A stretch of DNA of 64,000 bases from Dermatemys mawii. Its lineage: Eukaryota > Chordata > Testudines > Dermatemydidae. Location of the stretch: NCBI GenBank assembly GCA_007922305.1, contig ML677364.1, forward strand, positions 17,072,260 to 17,136,259. Reading direction: 5' to 3'. The stretch's first letter is position 1, and the number at the start of each line of letters is the position of its first letter. The notes below the pieces were generated by a model, which worked only from the letters and a program-made list of their open reading frames with translations, made no database searches and was not told the origin of the DNA. Positions 1 to 15,100 of this stretch are shown one piece after another. Made by a program: the position numbers and the translations under genes.

Positions 1-39
1 TGAGACAGGCCACGCATAAGAACATCTTCAAGTCACACT
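1..39 (-). other. RP2: RP2 3' UTR, beginning only
   Basis: These bases follow the RP2 stop codon in the minus direction. No polyadenylation signal is present before the window ends, so the UTR continues to the left of the window. Confidence 0.85.
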
Positions 40-123
40 TCACATTCCCATCTGCATGTCAGCAAAGTTGTAGAAGCTGTCTACATCTCGAGAGGCCGCT
101 TCTTTGTTCTCGGATACAAAAAC
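40..123 (-). CDS. RP2: RP2 exon 5 (last coding exon)
   Basis: On the minus strand the acceptor ...ATATAG precedes GTT TTT GTA. The exon encodes 27 residues (331-357): [14 protein letters not shown] followed by [13 protein letters not shown] and a TGA at 42-40. The conserved DSFYNFAD block near the C terminus of vertebrate RP2 identifies it. It starts in phase 0, matching the phase-0 end of exon 4. Confidence 0.95.
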   Translation of the reverse strand, partial: VFVSENKEAASRDVDSFYNFADMQMGM

Positions 124-3100
124 CTATATATTGTAAACAAGGAAGTACTGTAGTTACTGGCCACTAATATATATACAAATGCAAGTCATCTCTGCTCATT
201 CAAGAGCCCGACATTAGAGAAATGTTTGTTATATAAATAAAACTCTAGAAATACAAAGGCAGAATTCATTTTTGAAAGGAAATAAAAATAATTTCAGGAC
301 TCTGTATATGGAGCAAAGAAATTTGAGACTTCATCTGTAGGGCAAAAAACTACCTTATGGAAAATAGCTCCTGTTTAAGCAGCCCATCCTAAAACAGTTT
401 TAAAATCTTAGACTAGTCTATTTAAAAGTCACTTCAATTATCATCCTGTAGGGGGAAGAATAGCTATTAGGCACCATCAAACTCACTTAAGGAAGCAGAG
501 CAAGTACTCCACCACTTCCCTCTTCCTCCCAAGCCACACAAAAGTGAGAAAGGCATTTTTCCTCTTCTCCCACACATACCCAAGCAGCTATATTTTCAAA
601 ATTTCAGAAGTACTCAGCAAAAATGGCTTCCAATTTTTGGCAACATCCAAATTACTTAAATATTTAAAATTTTACAAAAACCCTCCAATTGTGCAAAGTA
701 AATGTCCTTGAAAATAGTTGAAAAATATTGATTTTAATAAAATTAACTAGGCCTGCCTTTATCCATCAGGCACCCAAGATACATCTAACACAATGCAGCT
801 TAAGTGGTCAGGGAAATGGTTTAGCAGTTGACAAACTTGCATTTTAAGGCTAGATGTAATTTAGTCACATCTTAACTTCCTCCTGGGATATATAAAATAG
901 ACTCTCTAAAATTCAGCTTTGGGTTGGGAGACAATGTGACTGAGTATCCCATAGTTTTTCAGTGAACTGAGTTATCCAAGGTATCAAAGTTAGAGACCAA
1001 TAGTTCTTGGAGCTTACACGATTACATCATCTCAGGATCACCTTACCAAAACATAACACTGTCCCAGCTAACATCAAGCTCAACTCCAACTCTCAATCTT
1101 AATTTTGAGATATTGGAGAGAAGGGTTTCTGTCTTTGTACTGGGCCAGCCACTACCCTCCTTCATTTTGATATCAGGATAGACACCTTTCCTGTCGGTGC
1201 AGAAGGTCTGTTTTGAAGATCCACTTTCAGAGTCCAGTGAAACGTGGAGCCCTTTGACACCCAACAAGGAACAATATCTAATAGATTATTAATGCTTTGG
1301 TGGGATATGAATATAACAGCTCTTTAAGACCCACCTGCCCCCACGCACACAAACTTGCCCTCACAGGGCAACATGGTTTTCAGACAGACTGCAAAAGCTT
1401 TGTATCAAGACAAAGGACTCTGGAGCAGTATAGCCCCCATCTGTAAAATGGGAATCTTCAACAGAAATTAAGTGACTGTCCAGTATCAAAGGAAACCTGT
1501 GGTAGAGCCAGTAACTGAACTGGGTGAAGTCCAATGCCTTAACAGTTCACACTGAAAAAAGTTACTAATGCAGCTGTTGCAGAAATCTCAGTCTAAAGTC
1601 AGACCACTTTTACCAAGAGTTTTTGTAAATGTGAACTGTGGCTGTGCAAGTAGTGAATGGCTTCTTCACCCCTATCCGTAACATCCAGAGTGGTGACCAA
1701 TCTAGCTAATCACAGTTGTTTACACCAGTGACCAAATTCAGCATTTCTAACAGCACTCTTCAAATCTAGCAGACAAAATAGCCTGTTCAGAATCCAAGCA
1801 TGTTCTCCATGGTATTAGATTGCTGTATGGAAATGGTAAGTTTTTCCTGATAAAATTTCAGTCAGTGGCACATTCTGCCTACTCCTGGGCAAGAGATGTT
1901 AACTGCTCCATGCCCCAGCTGGCTGGTGAAGGCCAGCAGAATGGTGCTAGAACCATTTCTGAAGTGGATTCTGAATACCTCTTTGCAGAAACCAGTCTGA
2001 AGTTGGTTATTTCCTTAATTAGAAAGTTATGTTTCCTACTAAAAGTGACATGAAATATTTCATAATATGCATTTTAAAAGTTAAATTATGGAAAAATCAT
2101 GCATTACGCAAATGCTTGTTTTACTATGTAAGTGGTCTTTAGACTATGTGCAAACAAAAATATTCCTCTGATAACCCAATGTTCAAGTTACTTATTCAAT
2201 TCAACAAGCATTTGCATGTGGATGAGGACATGAAGGCTCCCATGGAAGAGTGCTGTGTGTAGAAATCAGCTTTAAGTCAGAAAGCAGGGTGTCATTTCCA
2301 ATTTAGGACTGGAACTGATGGCACAGACATGCTATTTGAGAGTAATCCAGAGGTTGTCTCATTTGTACATGTTAAGTTAGCTATGTAATCAGAATTTGAT
2401 TAAATACACAGTGTTGAGGAAGAGGGTTTTAATACTCTCCACAGCCACATCCAACATCATGACAACATGCCATTCTATATCATTTTTAGAAGTAGACAGA
2501 AGTATTAAAAAATTCAGTTTATAATGGCAACTGAAACAACTTCAGCCTTTGAATAAGGAACTGTAAACCTAGAATAAGGAACTGGGAATAGCCTGCCAAC
2601 TTCAACCTCATTTCCTGAGAAAAGCATGCCAGCATCTCAAAGAAATGGTTTTTAGACCACTGCTCAAGAAACTCTATGCTAAGAAATTCATAAAGTCAAA
2701 TCAATAAAGCTGTAGCGAGGCTACATCAGAACTATCTGGATTTCTCTAGTCTCATTGACCTATGTTGGTTTGGTTTTAGGCCTGACTATGCTATGGTTGT
2801 TTGCTGGTTGACCTCATGACCTGCGTTCCCTCTAAGCTGTGCAGCCATTCAAGAGTCAATCAAGCGCTATGCACTTGATTAGCAGAGCCACACATATCCA
2901 GCATCATGTGTCCAGGTGCCCCTCCTCTAACTGCTCTGCAGTCACATTGCTCCTGCCTTTGAGCCCCTGGCCAGCCGCTCCCAGGACCCTCCTGCTTGTT
3001 GTGCAGAGTGGGAGGAAAGAGGGGGCACGCTGATGTCAGGGTATCCCCTTCCCCCCCACCCATGTACCCTATCTCTGCAGAGGGGGGGTCTAGGAGGAGA

Positions 3101-6100
3101 ACCGGACTCAGAAGCAGGATGGAGCTGATGAGGTCTGAATGAGCGTTCTGGTGAGTACCGCTGTGCTTAATGAGACACCTGCACACGCATACACCCCCAC
3201 TCCTAACACATGTTACTTCTTGGTACTTCCTGCAATGAACATATATTCTCTGTAATTGTATTCTTTAAAAGTGCTGTTATTTTAGTTTGACTGGTCTGTG
3301 CATTTCATAATTTTATTTCTCTCATGCTTAAATTCTTTGAATAGTGAGTACTAAAATACCTTATCTGGCTGGAATAATTATCCCTATGGTAACTTTTTAA
3401 AAAAGTATTATATGTGGGGGAAGGAGGGTTCTACTGATGGTGCACATCACACATTACCTTGATATTGGTGCACATAAAATTCATTCCGCACATGGATGGA
3501 AAAAATTAGAGGGAACATTGCGAGTCATGACAATGGATAAAGAAAAACTGGCATATTCTCATGATAAACCAACTTAAAGGCTGCTAACAAAAGACTGGGC
3601 AGATTGAATAAGTCAAGGAGTTGTTCTTTTCGGAAAAAGGAGTAGGTTGGGGCACTTTAAAGCTGGTGTACACTACACAATTAGGCCGACACAAGCTACC
3701 TTATGTCAGCCTAATTGTGTTAGTGTCTACACTACACATTTCCTCCCATCCGTGTAAGTGCCCTACTACACGGCCATAACTACTCCACTCCACAAGAGGC
3801 CTCACGGTGTCTGTGTAAACACTACATCCCTTACATCCAACTTTGGCTATCCTGTCAATTCAGGGCAGGATCCATGAAACTGGCAAGAAATCTGGGCAGC
3901 TAGAGCCCAGCTGCCCCCAGCTCCCTGGAGAGCTGGGCAGCTGGACCCTGCTCCCAGCAGCCACAAGAAGCCTCAGCAGCTTCCCCCCTGCTGCTCCCAT
4001 CCCCAAGCTGGGAGCCAGGCAGGGGAGCCTGAGAAACCAGGACTTCTGGACCCCGCTCTTCAGAGGCAGGAAGCCCTAGGTGGCTTCTCCTGGTTTCTGA
4101 TGGGGTATGGGGTAGCAGGCAGCCCACCAGGAGCCCAGGAACCTGTGGGGCAGCAGCTGAGACACCAGACACTCAGCTTCCCACACTGCCCATCTTAGTT
4201 CACCCCTCGTGAGGCTGTGTAACACTGACCCAAGGAGGGTAGTATGGACATGCATACGTTCTTACTGCAGCGCTTGTAAGTCAGTTTACTATAGGTTGAC
4301 TTTGCAGTGTAGACAAATATTAAGCTAAGGGTATGCCCCAAAGAGGTATAAAAAAAAGAGTTAAACAAATTAAAGGTTATTGGGGTATTATCCAGTTTCT
4401 TGCTGCATCATATGAACGCATCTCCTTTGAAATGCCCATATATTAAAGAACTTAGACAAACTACAAATACTATCCTGGAGAAAGTGTTATTAGAACAAAT
4501 GTAGAGGAAGTCATCTGAAAAATGGTAGTGTGGTGTGAGAAAGCTAAACTATAAGGACATTTAGGTTATAGGGAAAAGCCTTGCTACATCTTTAAATTAT
4601 AACCATGACTGTCCTCCAAGGTTCCACTGTATTTGTAAGAAATCTACTGATCATTCTTCAGAAAAAAAACAAACAGTCATTCTACTTATCAGCCATGAAT
4701 AAGAGCAGATTGCTCCAGCATGGTCTAATCTGTAACACCCAGAATACTGCCCTGCCTTACTGTACATTAGGTAAGTTATTTTTGCAACCATAAGTTTTAA
4801 TTGGAAAGCTTAAATTCTTCAGAAATTGATGATTTAGCATCCCCTCCTTCACTTGGCAGGGAAATTTTCTTACCTCCCACTGGTGAGTGTACTTTTCTGT
4901 GGAGTAAATTAAGATCTCTGTGTTTCAAAAAATTAAGACCGTGATGTTTTCAGGTCTTTTTGGCTAACAAATCCTTAGCACATGAAAAATAAGGTTTCTA
5001 GATCATGAAATATTTTTCAGGCAGATTCTTGTCATAATTATTTCCTCAAGAGAAAACATAGCTCACCTTGGTTGCACTGAAGACATCATTTATAATGCTT
5101 CGGCATCCTTCTACAGCACCATCTCCATTAAACTCCAAAGCAACAACAGGACCTACAAAGAAGATTTTCACTTCTAATCATGTTTTTTAAGATTTCTATC
5201 TTAAATGTAACATTCGAGATTTGCTGTTTTCTTTATCCCTTACAGAACCCTGAGTTTTGTTCACATAAAGCCTCAGAGTTTCTATTGCAACCACCATCCT
5301 GCAGGATAAGAATTAAAGCTATGGCTAATGGAGCTATGAAAATATAAAAGTTTTTTAAAAAAGTGTACAATATCTGAAATTCCATGTTTGAAAAACAGCT
5401 TCTGCAAACTCAACAATGAAGATTTCCAGTTGAATTTCATGAAAAGAAATTGGTCATAAAAGAACCAGAAAATGAAGGAAAGTCTTATAGCATGAATAAG
5501 AGTCACAATACTGACTGATGGACAGCTGTGAGATGGCTCAAAGTTTATTAAAATTGGGACCTAGTCCTTCAGAAATTTTTTCATGCATGGATCGCAAGAT
5601 TGGACACATGCCTAGTATCAACTGGTCCTCATGCACCATTAGGGGATCCCTCTCAGGTTTCATCCTGAAGTAAGGTTCTCTCTCAATTCTGTGCAAGATA
5701 GGTCTCCAGCAGGCCTGAGTTGCCACATGAGCATGACAGCTTTTGCTATTCTATATTTGCAGAAAACAAAGTGGTTTGTATGCTAAGTGTTATGAAGATT
5801 AAAATCTATGCTTAACTACTCACTATGGGTGTATTTAATTTCTCCAAAGAATGCATGCAATGGGACCTTCACCACAAGTATGCAAGCTAACGTTGAAGCT
5901 AGTGGTCTTCAACAGCACTCTCTGTCAGAGGCGAGAAAAGGGAAGAGAGGAAAAAAAAAAGGCCTTTTAAGGGATATTTGAAGAAGCCTTACCTTTTTCA
6001 AGCAAAGGGATGAAATCAGATGCACTCTGCTGGAACACTCTTTGAGCATCCTCTGCTTTCATTGAAACTTCCTTAGTCTGAACCAACAAAAAGCCTTTGC

Positions 6101-9100
6101 CAGTCATCTAATAAACAAGGTAACCATGTTAAAAACAACTGTTAATATCATTGATATATAGTGATGACAGATATTTGGCTTTTCTGAAAGCAGAAGTCCA
6201 AATAAGTTACATGGGAGTATAACACACAATTTCTCCCTCTGAATATTAAACCACAAGACAACTTTCTCAATTCATTCTCTTCTTCCCTTGTGTACAAAGG
6301 GAAAGCACTTTCTTCACCACACATGAAGATTCAGTTTTACTTGTCTTTTCATTCCTTTCATCCGATCTTTGGCCATGGTTACACTGGCACTTTATAGCGT
6401 TATAAAGCCCCCACGAGCGCTATAACCTACTCCCCGTCCACACTGGCAAGGCACTAATAGCGCTATAACTGCTGAGTTAAAGAGGAAGAGGAAAAACTTC
6501 TGTACGAAGAAGCTATGTAAAGATATTGTATCCACGCTTCCAAGAAAGCTTCCATTACCTTCCAATTCAAGTCTTACACAAATAAAAGTAAATTACTGTG
6601 CATGTAAAATGTCACTCTAAAGAGAGACTTTTGGTGCTCCCATATATCCCTTAAGTTTGATAGGTATCAATAAAATTGAACAAGCTGAGCTCATGTTCTG
6701 ATGATCGTTATGGGCATATTATAAATACCCAAATCAGTGCAAGAAAATGCATCATGAAAAACAAGCTTGGGGATAATAGTTCCACATTTTTTTTTCCAAC
6801 ACACCAAAGCTAGATACTGAAAGGTTTTTTAGTAGACATCCAGAAGGAAACCAGTTTGAACTTCAGTATCTTCACTTCAGTAAGCTAAGAGAATTTGCAA
6901 TTTGTTCCGAAAGACATGAAATTAGAAAGTTAAGAAGCTGGAAACAGAAACTTGTTTCTTACCTCATCAATTAACTTTCTAGCATTTGCAGTTGTGTAGT
7001 CTCCAGCGAAGAAAACTGCCAGACATGATTCTTCACTGCTCTTCTGCCTCCCACCCCGGGTTATTGGAATTATGCTCTTCATGATATCAGTAGAAATTCT
7101 GATAACTTTTAGTTCCTCAGATGCAGGTAAGGGGACATAATCCTGAACTATGGCATCTTCAGGTAGAAGACTCCAATTGTTTTCTCCCGACACAGGTGTA
7201 AAGTCATGGATGTTGCTCCACGTGTTATTGAAGATACTCAGTCCAGCATCTTTGAATTGTAAAGCCAGCTCTGGATAGTAGTATTGGAAACAGCCAAATT
7301 TCATACCTGTGGATGACTCTATAATGGGTTGGGTGGCACAGCACAAGAATACTTCCATCTTTCTGCAGTCCCGGGTGCGAAATTGTTGGCAGGCGACTAC
7401 ACATTTACAATCTTTGCAGTCACGGAAAAATACACTGCCTTTTACGGGTCCTAGAAAGATTTGGCAGCCTGTACAATCATCAATAGTAATTGTAGCAGAA
7501 TGGTCAAAGATGTAAATATTACAGTTCTCACAGTCCTGAATGACAAATTGTTGCCCTGCAACTTTTCCAGGTAAACGACCCACAGTTTCGTCCTTCAGTC
7601 CAGAAAATGTGTAGTCTTTGGGATCAACCTAGGAAAAATATGTAACAGTTTTACAAGTGACAAAAGCAACAGCTGGTATTAAGAACAAGCGGAGAAACTA
7701 GAAGAAATTAAATTCAGAGACTGAGGGTCTAGGAACTGGCCAGGACACCCATCTTCAGAAGAGACTTTTGTCTGGGATTTTGTCAGTGATGGGAGACAGA
7801 AGGATCGTCTGACAGTGCCTTCATGATAGGAATTGAATCCAGATCTTGACTCTTCCTCAAGATCATACAGGAAATGTGTGGCAAACATGTTCAGTGCCTC
7901 AGCTATACAATGCAATGGCAATCTTTTCCTTTTCTCCCTCCCTTTGCCAATGTTTTTATACAGTAGTTTGCACACTGTACGATGTGCACTATGTGCTACT
8001 GAAATAGAAATCTATCAGATACCAGTCAGAATACCCACATCTCATGGGTCTTTGTGCTTTTCAGCATATGTTGCATTTGTTAAAAATGTATCCCTTTCTA
8101 GCCTGCAATGTCACAAGGCAGGAAACTGTTACTCTATACTGTATACTCTATAGCTAATGGAAAATCTGCATTTTTTAAAAATTAAGACTGTGGACAAACA
8201 CTGGCACAAAGTCAGCTTTCGAGCCTCGGTCTCCTGACATTACTCTCTCTTGTTCAGGAGGGCCACCTTTAAAAGGAAAAAGACGTTGTTCATTAAAATG
8301 GGACTCTTCATCCAATTAAGAGAATGACTATTTGTCAGCCAATTACAATTTATTGTTTGAAAGAGAACTGTAGAGAGAAACAAATGCTATACTGCAAAAT
8401 AATGGATGTTACAGTTTTTGTTACATGAAAGTAAACAAAGTTTAAGTGTTACAGCAGCTTCCATTCTGCCCTCACATGTACATGTTAAAATGGCATCTTA
8501 CAGTAGAAAGTATAGGATATTCTTACATGAGAGGTCACTTCAAAAGCCTGGCATTCAACTCCATACTATATCCAATGTCAGCTTGATACCCTTGGAACAT
8601 TTGCCAAGCTGTTAGAAGTTGCTTTCCTTCTAGCTTTTAGAATTACTATGTAGTCAGATTTATGACTAGGTCTCATTTTTAAAAAGGAATCACTTTCCTC
8701 TATGCAATTTTAGAAGGTTACATAGACGGTGCAGGAAAAATGGTATAGACACAAGCGAGCAGAGATCCAGATGCCTCTTGTCAGAATATCCTTCCTCACT
8801 CTGGAAATCCTAGGAGAGATTTATCCAAAATAGATGTTGAAACTGAAGACTTCAGTAAGAAGCTGAATAATCTTTTCAAGAAAAATGTATTGTTTAACTT
8901 TACATAGTAGATAGCTAGAGAGAGAAAGTTAGTCTCAGGGAGTGCTACATGTAGCCACTGAGCAGTGTTCTAAAATTTTGTTCCCTTTTCCTCTTAAACT
9001 CAAGTTGGCCAGACTCCTTAAACTGCACTGGCAAGACAGCCCAGTAACAAGGAGATGAGCTTAGCTTTCAGATTACTGCAAACTCTTTGGGGCATAGAAA

Positions 9101-12100
9101 ACAGTCTATGTCTCTACAGTGCCTAGAATAACGTGGCCCAAACCCAACTGAACTCAAACATACATCATGTGGTAACCTCTAAATAAGTATTAAGAAAAAG
9201 CAATTATGATTACAGACCAAATTTCAGAACTCTTTCCCCAATGCACACCACTCCAGACTACACCACAACTGGAAGCCAAGAAGAGAAAAGCAGGGGAATA
9301 CCCATGACCATTCCAAAGACTTTCAAGAAAGGCGTAGTACAGAGCTAAGGTGATTCAATGAACTACACTCTGGTGCTGTTTCAAGGCCTTTCTTACAGTC
9401 ATTTTGGGCAGGAATGGTACAATTGTTATTGTGATTTCAACTTAAGTGGATTAGAAAGCAGTGACAGGTCTCAGAATGCATTCAGAGAACCTGAAGTAAA
9501 ACACACATTTGCTCCTACTTGTTGCAAGCATTTAATAGAAGACTTCAAGGGAATAATTTGGATAGTCTTGGGATAAACCATTATTGCTTAAACAGAGTGT
9601 GGAAACAAAAGGAGACAATTTCTCAAAGAAAGGGGAAGATGGAAGGCTAAGGAAGTTATGACTTCCACTTTTTAGCAGGAATATATGCTTGTATTTTTTT
9701 TTTAATATATTAAGACTTCAAAATAATGCAGCTTCAGAAGTCTTTAAGAAGTCACGTAGACATACCATATTTCAATACAGTTAGTCTTCTTTAAGAAAAA
9801 AGTGTCATTCGATAAAGCTTAATCTAATTTGTATCTCAATCTCAAGTGATAGAGACTTAACTGAAACAAGTGTTCCTGAATCACTTACTCATAATCAAGT
9901 GACATTCCACGTGCGTTAAGACTGAATGAACAGTCAGCTTGCAACACAAATTAACTTCCTTGATTTTATTGTGTCACTGAGGTCTGGCAATTTCCTTTAT
10001 AGGAAAATTGCAAAGCAAAAAAATGAAGACCAAGTTAACTGAAACTAGAGTAGAAGAGGCAAGTTGCACAGAAGTGCTTTTAAAAACTTTGCCAAAAAGG
10101 TTAATTTTCCTCATAAAATTCCCTTGGTGCTTTCTGATTCACTGAAGACAGCCTGGAATGCAACAGCACTAGTGATGTCAAATGTATGCATGCTGAGAAC
10201 CAAGGCCCCAAGTACACTGACAAGTTTCTGCGCAGTAAAGCAGCTTTCTGTGCTGTAATTCCTAAGGAGTACACACTGCCAAGCTACCTAGGACACAAAC
10301 TTCACAGTTATAGCACTCTAAAAAACTCCATCCTGATGAGAAGCATAGAGCTTTCTGCGCCGGGGCTACAGCGCTGCCATGCCAGCATAGACACAATGGT
10401 GATTAGAGTGCTGCAACTGGTCTCTAGGAGGTGTCCCACAATGACTGTTCTCACCTCTTTGGTCATCGGTTTGAACTCTACTACCCCGCCCCCAGGTGAC
10501 CAACCGTCATCCCCACCCATTACATTCCTTTGCAAATTTGAAAGTCCCCTTCTTGTCTGCTTGGTGATGCATGCAGTGGTCTCAGCACATCTTTCCAGGT
10601 TGCTGTGCCTGCTCCACGTACCAGGCAATCCCCAGCTTGGAGCAATTCCGAGCTGCTGGACCTCATTCGCATTTGAGGAGAGGAAGCTGTCCAGTCCCAG
10701 CTGTACTCCAGCTAAAGGAACTAAGACATCTACAGACAGATTTCACAATGCATGACAGAAAGGGGCCACGACCAGGAGACACATTGCAGTGTAGGGTAAA
10801 AGCGAAGGAGCTGCGGAATTCCTACCACAAGGTGCGGGAGGCAAACCACCACTCCAGTGCTGTGCCCATGAACTGCCAGTTCTACAATCAGCTGGACGCG
10901 ATACTTGGTGGTGACCCCACATCCACTGCGAAGGCCCCTGTGGATACTTCGTTGACTTCTGGGCCAGTCAAGAGCAGAGCAAGCCAGGAGAAGGAAATCT
11001 TGGATGAAGTGGGTGAAGGGGACCTAGAGACAAAGGATGACTTGGAGGTCAGAGACGCATGCAGCCAGGAGCATTTTTTCTATTCCGGAGGAGCCTACTC
11101 AGTCACAGCAATTGGATCTTGGCGAAGTGCAAACAGAAGAGGAGGCCCTGATAGTTGGATCTGATTTAGGGAATTGCTCAAGTGAGTTGTTGGGGGAAGG
11201 AGGGATGGAGGAAGCCGGCTTGTCTCCAGCCACATGCCTAATCTGAGCAGCGGAACAGGGTGTTGATAGACTCCCTCATTTCATGGGAAGCTCCCTCAGA
11301 GATCTCCAGGAAGTTCTCATGGAGATACTAGGCAATCCGCTGCTGTAGGTTCTTCGGCAGAGCTGCTTTGTTTCTTGCCCCTTTAATGGTAACTTTCCAG
11401 CACCACTAATATCACAGTGGGTTGGGGGAAACCATTACTGCACACAAGCGAGCCACACAGGGGCAAGGGCAGAAGCTGTAGGCTTGGAGAAGACCCTCCC
11501 TTGATTCCCTTCCATAATGATCACATAGCATGGAAAGTGTGGGGACAGGAATGATTATCAGGCCCCTCTACAGTGCTGTAGAGCCATGTGCCCAGTGTAC
11601 AGCAGGATCCAGGTAGTGACAGGTGTGTGTACTACTGGCTGTGGTTTAAAGCCCTGAATCAATGTTCTGTGTTACAAACAATACTTCTGTAAAACGTTGC
11701 ATGTAAACATCACAGAGATGACCTTGGGAGCCCAGCCTCCCTTTGTTAGCAACGGCAGAAAGGCTGTGCAGAATTAGAAAGCGGCCAAGGAGAACTAAAG
11801 AAGACTTTCTCCATGAGGTTATGGTGCACTCTACCACTGAGAAACAGGAACTGAAAGAGTGGTGGGACAACAAGAAGAGGGACTGAAAGGAGAATGCAGC
11901 ACACCAGAAAGCAGCCATGGAGAGGCTCAAACATTATGGAGGGCCAGCAGACTTTTAAACAGCCAAATGCACACTCAGTCATTCTGCAGTGTTGCTCAGC
12001 CTGTTGAACCGCTCCTTGCTGCTATCAAGTTGCCTCATGTAAGGCTTCGAAAGTCACTGCATTAAGCGGTAAGTGGGGTTCCCAGGACCACAATGGGCAT

Positions 12101-15100
12101 TTTGACTTCCCCTATGGTGATCTTCGGGTCTTTCTTCCTGGACCAGGCTTACAGCTTCTTAAACAGGCAAGTGTTTCGAAAGATGAGTGTGTCATGCACC
12201 TTTCCGAACCAGCCTGCATTAATGTCTATGAAACGCCCACAGTGATCCACAAGTGCCTGGAGAACCACTGAGAACTACCCCTTGCAATTATCATACCCTG
12301 AGGCTAAGTGGCCTAGTGCCAGAACTGGAATGTGCGTACCATCTATCACTCCTCCGCAGTTTGGGAAGCCTATTTGTGCAGAGCCATCCAATGTCACGCA
12401 CATTGTCCAGAGTCATGGACTTTCAGAGCAGATGTGATTAATGGCCCTGAACACTTCCATCAATATGACTTCAACAGTCGAGTATCATACCCCGAACTGG
12501 TTAGTGACGGATCGGTAGCAGTCTGGAGTAGCCGGATTCCACAGTGCAATTGCCACGTGCTTCTCTAGCGACAGGCGGCTCTCGTTCTCATGTCCTTGTA
12601 CCGCAGGGCTAGGGCAAGCTCATCACACAGTCCCCATGAATGTGGCTTTCCTCATCTGAAAAGTTCTGCAGCCACTGCTCATCAGCGCAGATGTGCATCA
12701 CGATGTGATCCCACCACTCAGTGCTTGTTTCCTGAGCCCAAAAGCAGCATTCCACTGTGGTGAACACCTCCGTGAATGAACAGAAGAATGGCCTACTGGG
12801 TCAGACCAAAGGTCCATCTAGCCCAATATCCTGTCTACCAAGAGTGGCCAATGACAGGTGCCCTGGAGTAGTGAACCTAACAGGTAATGATCAAGTGATC
12901 TCTCTCCTGCCATCCATCACCACCCTTGACAAACAGAAGCTAGGGACACCATTCTTTACCTGTCCTGGCTAATAATCATTCAGGGACTTAACCTTCATGA
13001 ATTTATCCAGTTCTCTTATGAACCCTGTTATATTCCTAGCCTTCACAACCTCCTCAGGCAAGGAGTTCCACAGGTTGACTGTGCCCTGTGTGAAGAACTT
13101 CCTTTTATTTGTTTTAAACCTGCTTCCCATTAATTTCATTTGGTGGCCTCTAGTTCTTATATTATGGAAACAAGTAAATAACTTTTCCTTATTCACTTTC
13201 TCCACACCACTCAATTTTATACCCCTCTATCATATCCTTCCCTTGGTCTCCTCTTTTCCAAGCTGAAAAGTCCTAACCTCTAATCTCTCCTCATATAGGA
13301 CCCGTTCCAACCCCTAATCATGTTAGTTGCCCTTCTCCGAACATTTTCTAATGCCAGTATATCCTTTTGAGATGAGACGACCACATCTGTATGCAGTATT
13401 CAAGATATAGGTACACCACAGATTTATATAAGGACAATAAGATATTCTCCGTCTTATTCTCTATCCCTTTTTAAATGATTCCTCACATCCTGTTTGCTTT
13501 TTTGACTGCCACTGCATGGATGTCTTTAGAGAATTATCGATCATGATGCCAAGATATTTTTCTTGATTAGTTGTAGCTAAATTAGCCCCCATCATACTGT
13601 ACGTATAGTTGCATGGCCTTCCCCCACCCCCCGCAATGTGCATGACTTTACATTTATCCACATTAAATTTCATTTGCCATTTTGTTGCCCAATCACTTAG
13701 TTTTGGGAGATCTTGAAGTTCTTTGCAGCCTGCTTTGGTTTTAACTATCTTGAGCAGTTTAGTATCATCTGCAAACTTGGTCACCTCACTGTTTACCCCT
13801 TTCTCCAAATCATTTATGAATAAATCGAATAAGATTTGTCCTAGGACTGACCTTTGGGGAACACAACTAGTTACTCCTCTCCAATCTGAAAATTTACCAT
13901 TTATTCCTATCCTTTGTTTCCTGTCTTTTAACCACTTCTCAATCCATAAAAGGATCTTCCCTCTTATCCCATGACAACTTAATTTACATAAGAGCCTTTG
14001 GTGAGAGACCTTGTCAAAAGCTTTCCGGAAATTTAAGTACACTATGCCCACTGGATCCCCTTGTCCACATGGTGGTTGTCCCCTTCAAAGATCTCTAATA
14101 GATTAGTAAAACATGATTTCCCTTTACAGAAACCACATGGACTTTTTTACCCAACAATTTGTTCTTCTGCGTGTCTGACAATTTTATTCTTTACTATTGT
14201 TTCAACTAATTTGCCCAGTACTGAAGTTAGATTTACTGGTCGGAAATTGCTAGGATCACCTCTAGAGCCCTTTTTAAATACTGGCATTACATTAGCTATC
14301 TTCCAGTCATTTCGTACAGAAGCTGATTTAAAGGACAGGTTACAAGCCATAGTTAACAGTTCCGCAATTTCACATTTGAGTTCTTTCAGAACTCTTGGGT
14401 GAATGCCATCTGGTCCCAGTGACTTGTTACAGTTAAGTTTATCAACAAGTTCCAGAACCTCTGCTAGTAACACTTCAATCTGACAATTCCTCCGATTTGT
14501 CACCTACAAAAGACAGCCCAGGTTTGTGAATCTCCCTAATGTCCTCAGCCATGAAGACTGAAGCAAAGAATTCATTTAGCTTCTCTGCAATAACTTTATC
14601 ATCTTTAAATGCTCCGTATGCCACAAGCAACCCCATGTCGTAGCTACTACACATGGCAAGATAAACGTCGCACTCCTCTTGCCTTTGTAGTTTAAGGAAT
14701 AACTCACTGCCACTCATGACGTGTTGGTCAGAGTGAGCAGCATACTGGTCAGCAGTTCAGGATCCATTTCTGCAACCCGAAAGAGGCAGGGCGCGCAGTA
14801 CACAAACCGTTGAAAGATGGTGCCAAATCTGGACAAAAGTACAGGGATTGCTGGGATGCAAAGCAATGCATCACAGCACATTGGGACTGGACCCAGGATG
14901 CCCCACGATCCCTCACCTTCCCACAAGTCTTAGTGGCAAAAGAGAAAAAGGTTCTATGGGATGGCTGCCCAGAATGTACCACTCTGAATAGCGCTGAAAG
15001 TGCTACAAGTCTTAACACACTCGTGTATTCACACTGACAGCTGCCTGCTCAACAGTGATTTTCCTTCTGCGCTCTCTGACCGGCACTGTAATTTTGCCAG

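Larger units (their letters stand above)
124..5066 (-). other. RP2: RP2 intron 4
   Basis: This 4.9 kb intron is AT-rich. It contains a MIR/L2-like fragment near 1.42-1.55 kb, an inverted-repeat element at 2.82-3.52 kb and a Harbinger-like MITE at 3.66-4.32 kb. I saw no coding or RNA gene in 124-1417, 1546-2823 or 4321-5066; the open frames there are short and have no recognisable family. Confidence 0.85.

Noticed and set aside
10308..10628. Minus-strand open frame of 106 codons
   Set aside because: It lies antisense to the Myb-like part of Harbinger copy 1 and has no recognisable motif.
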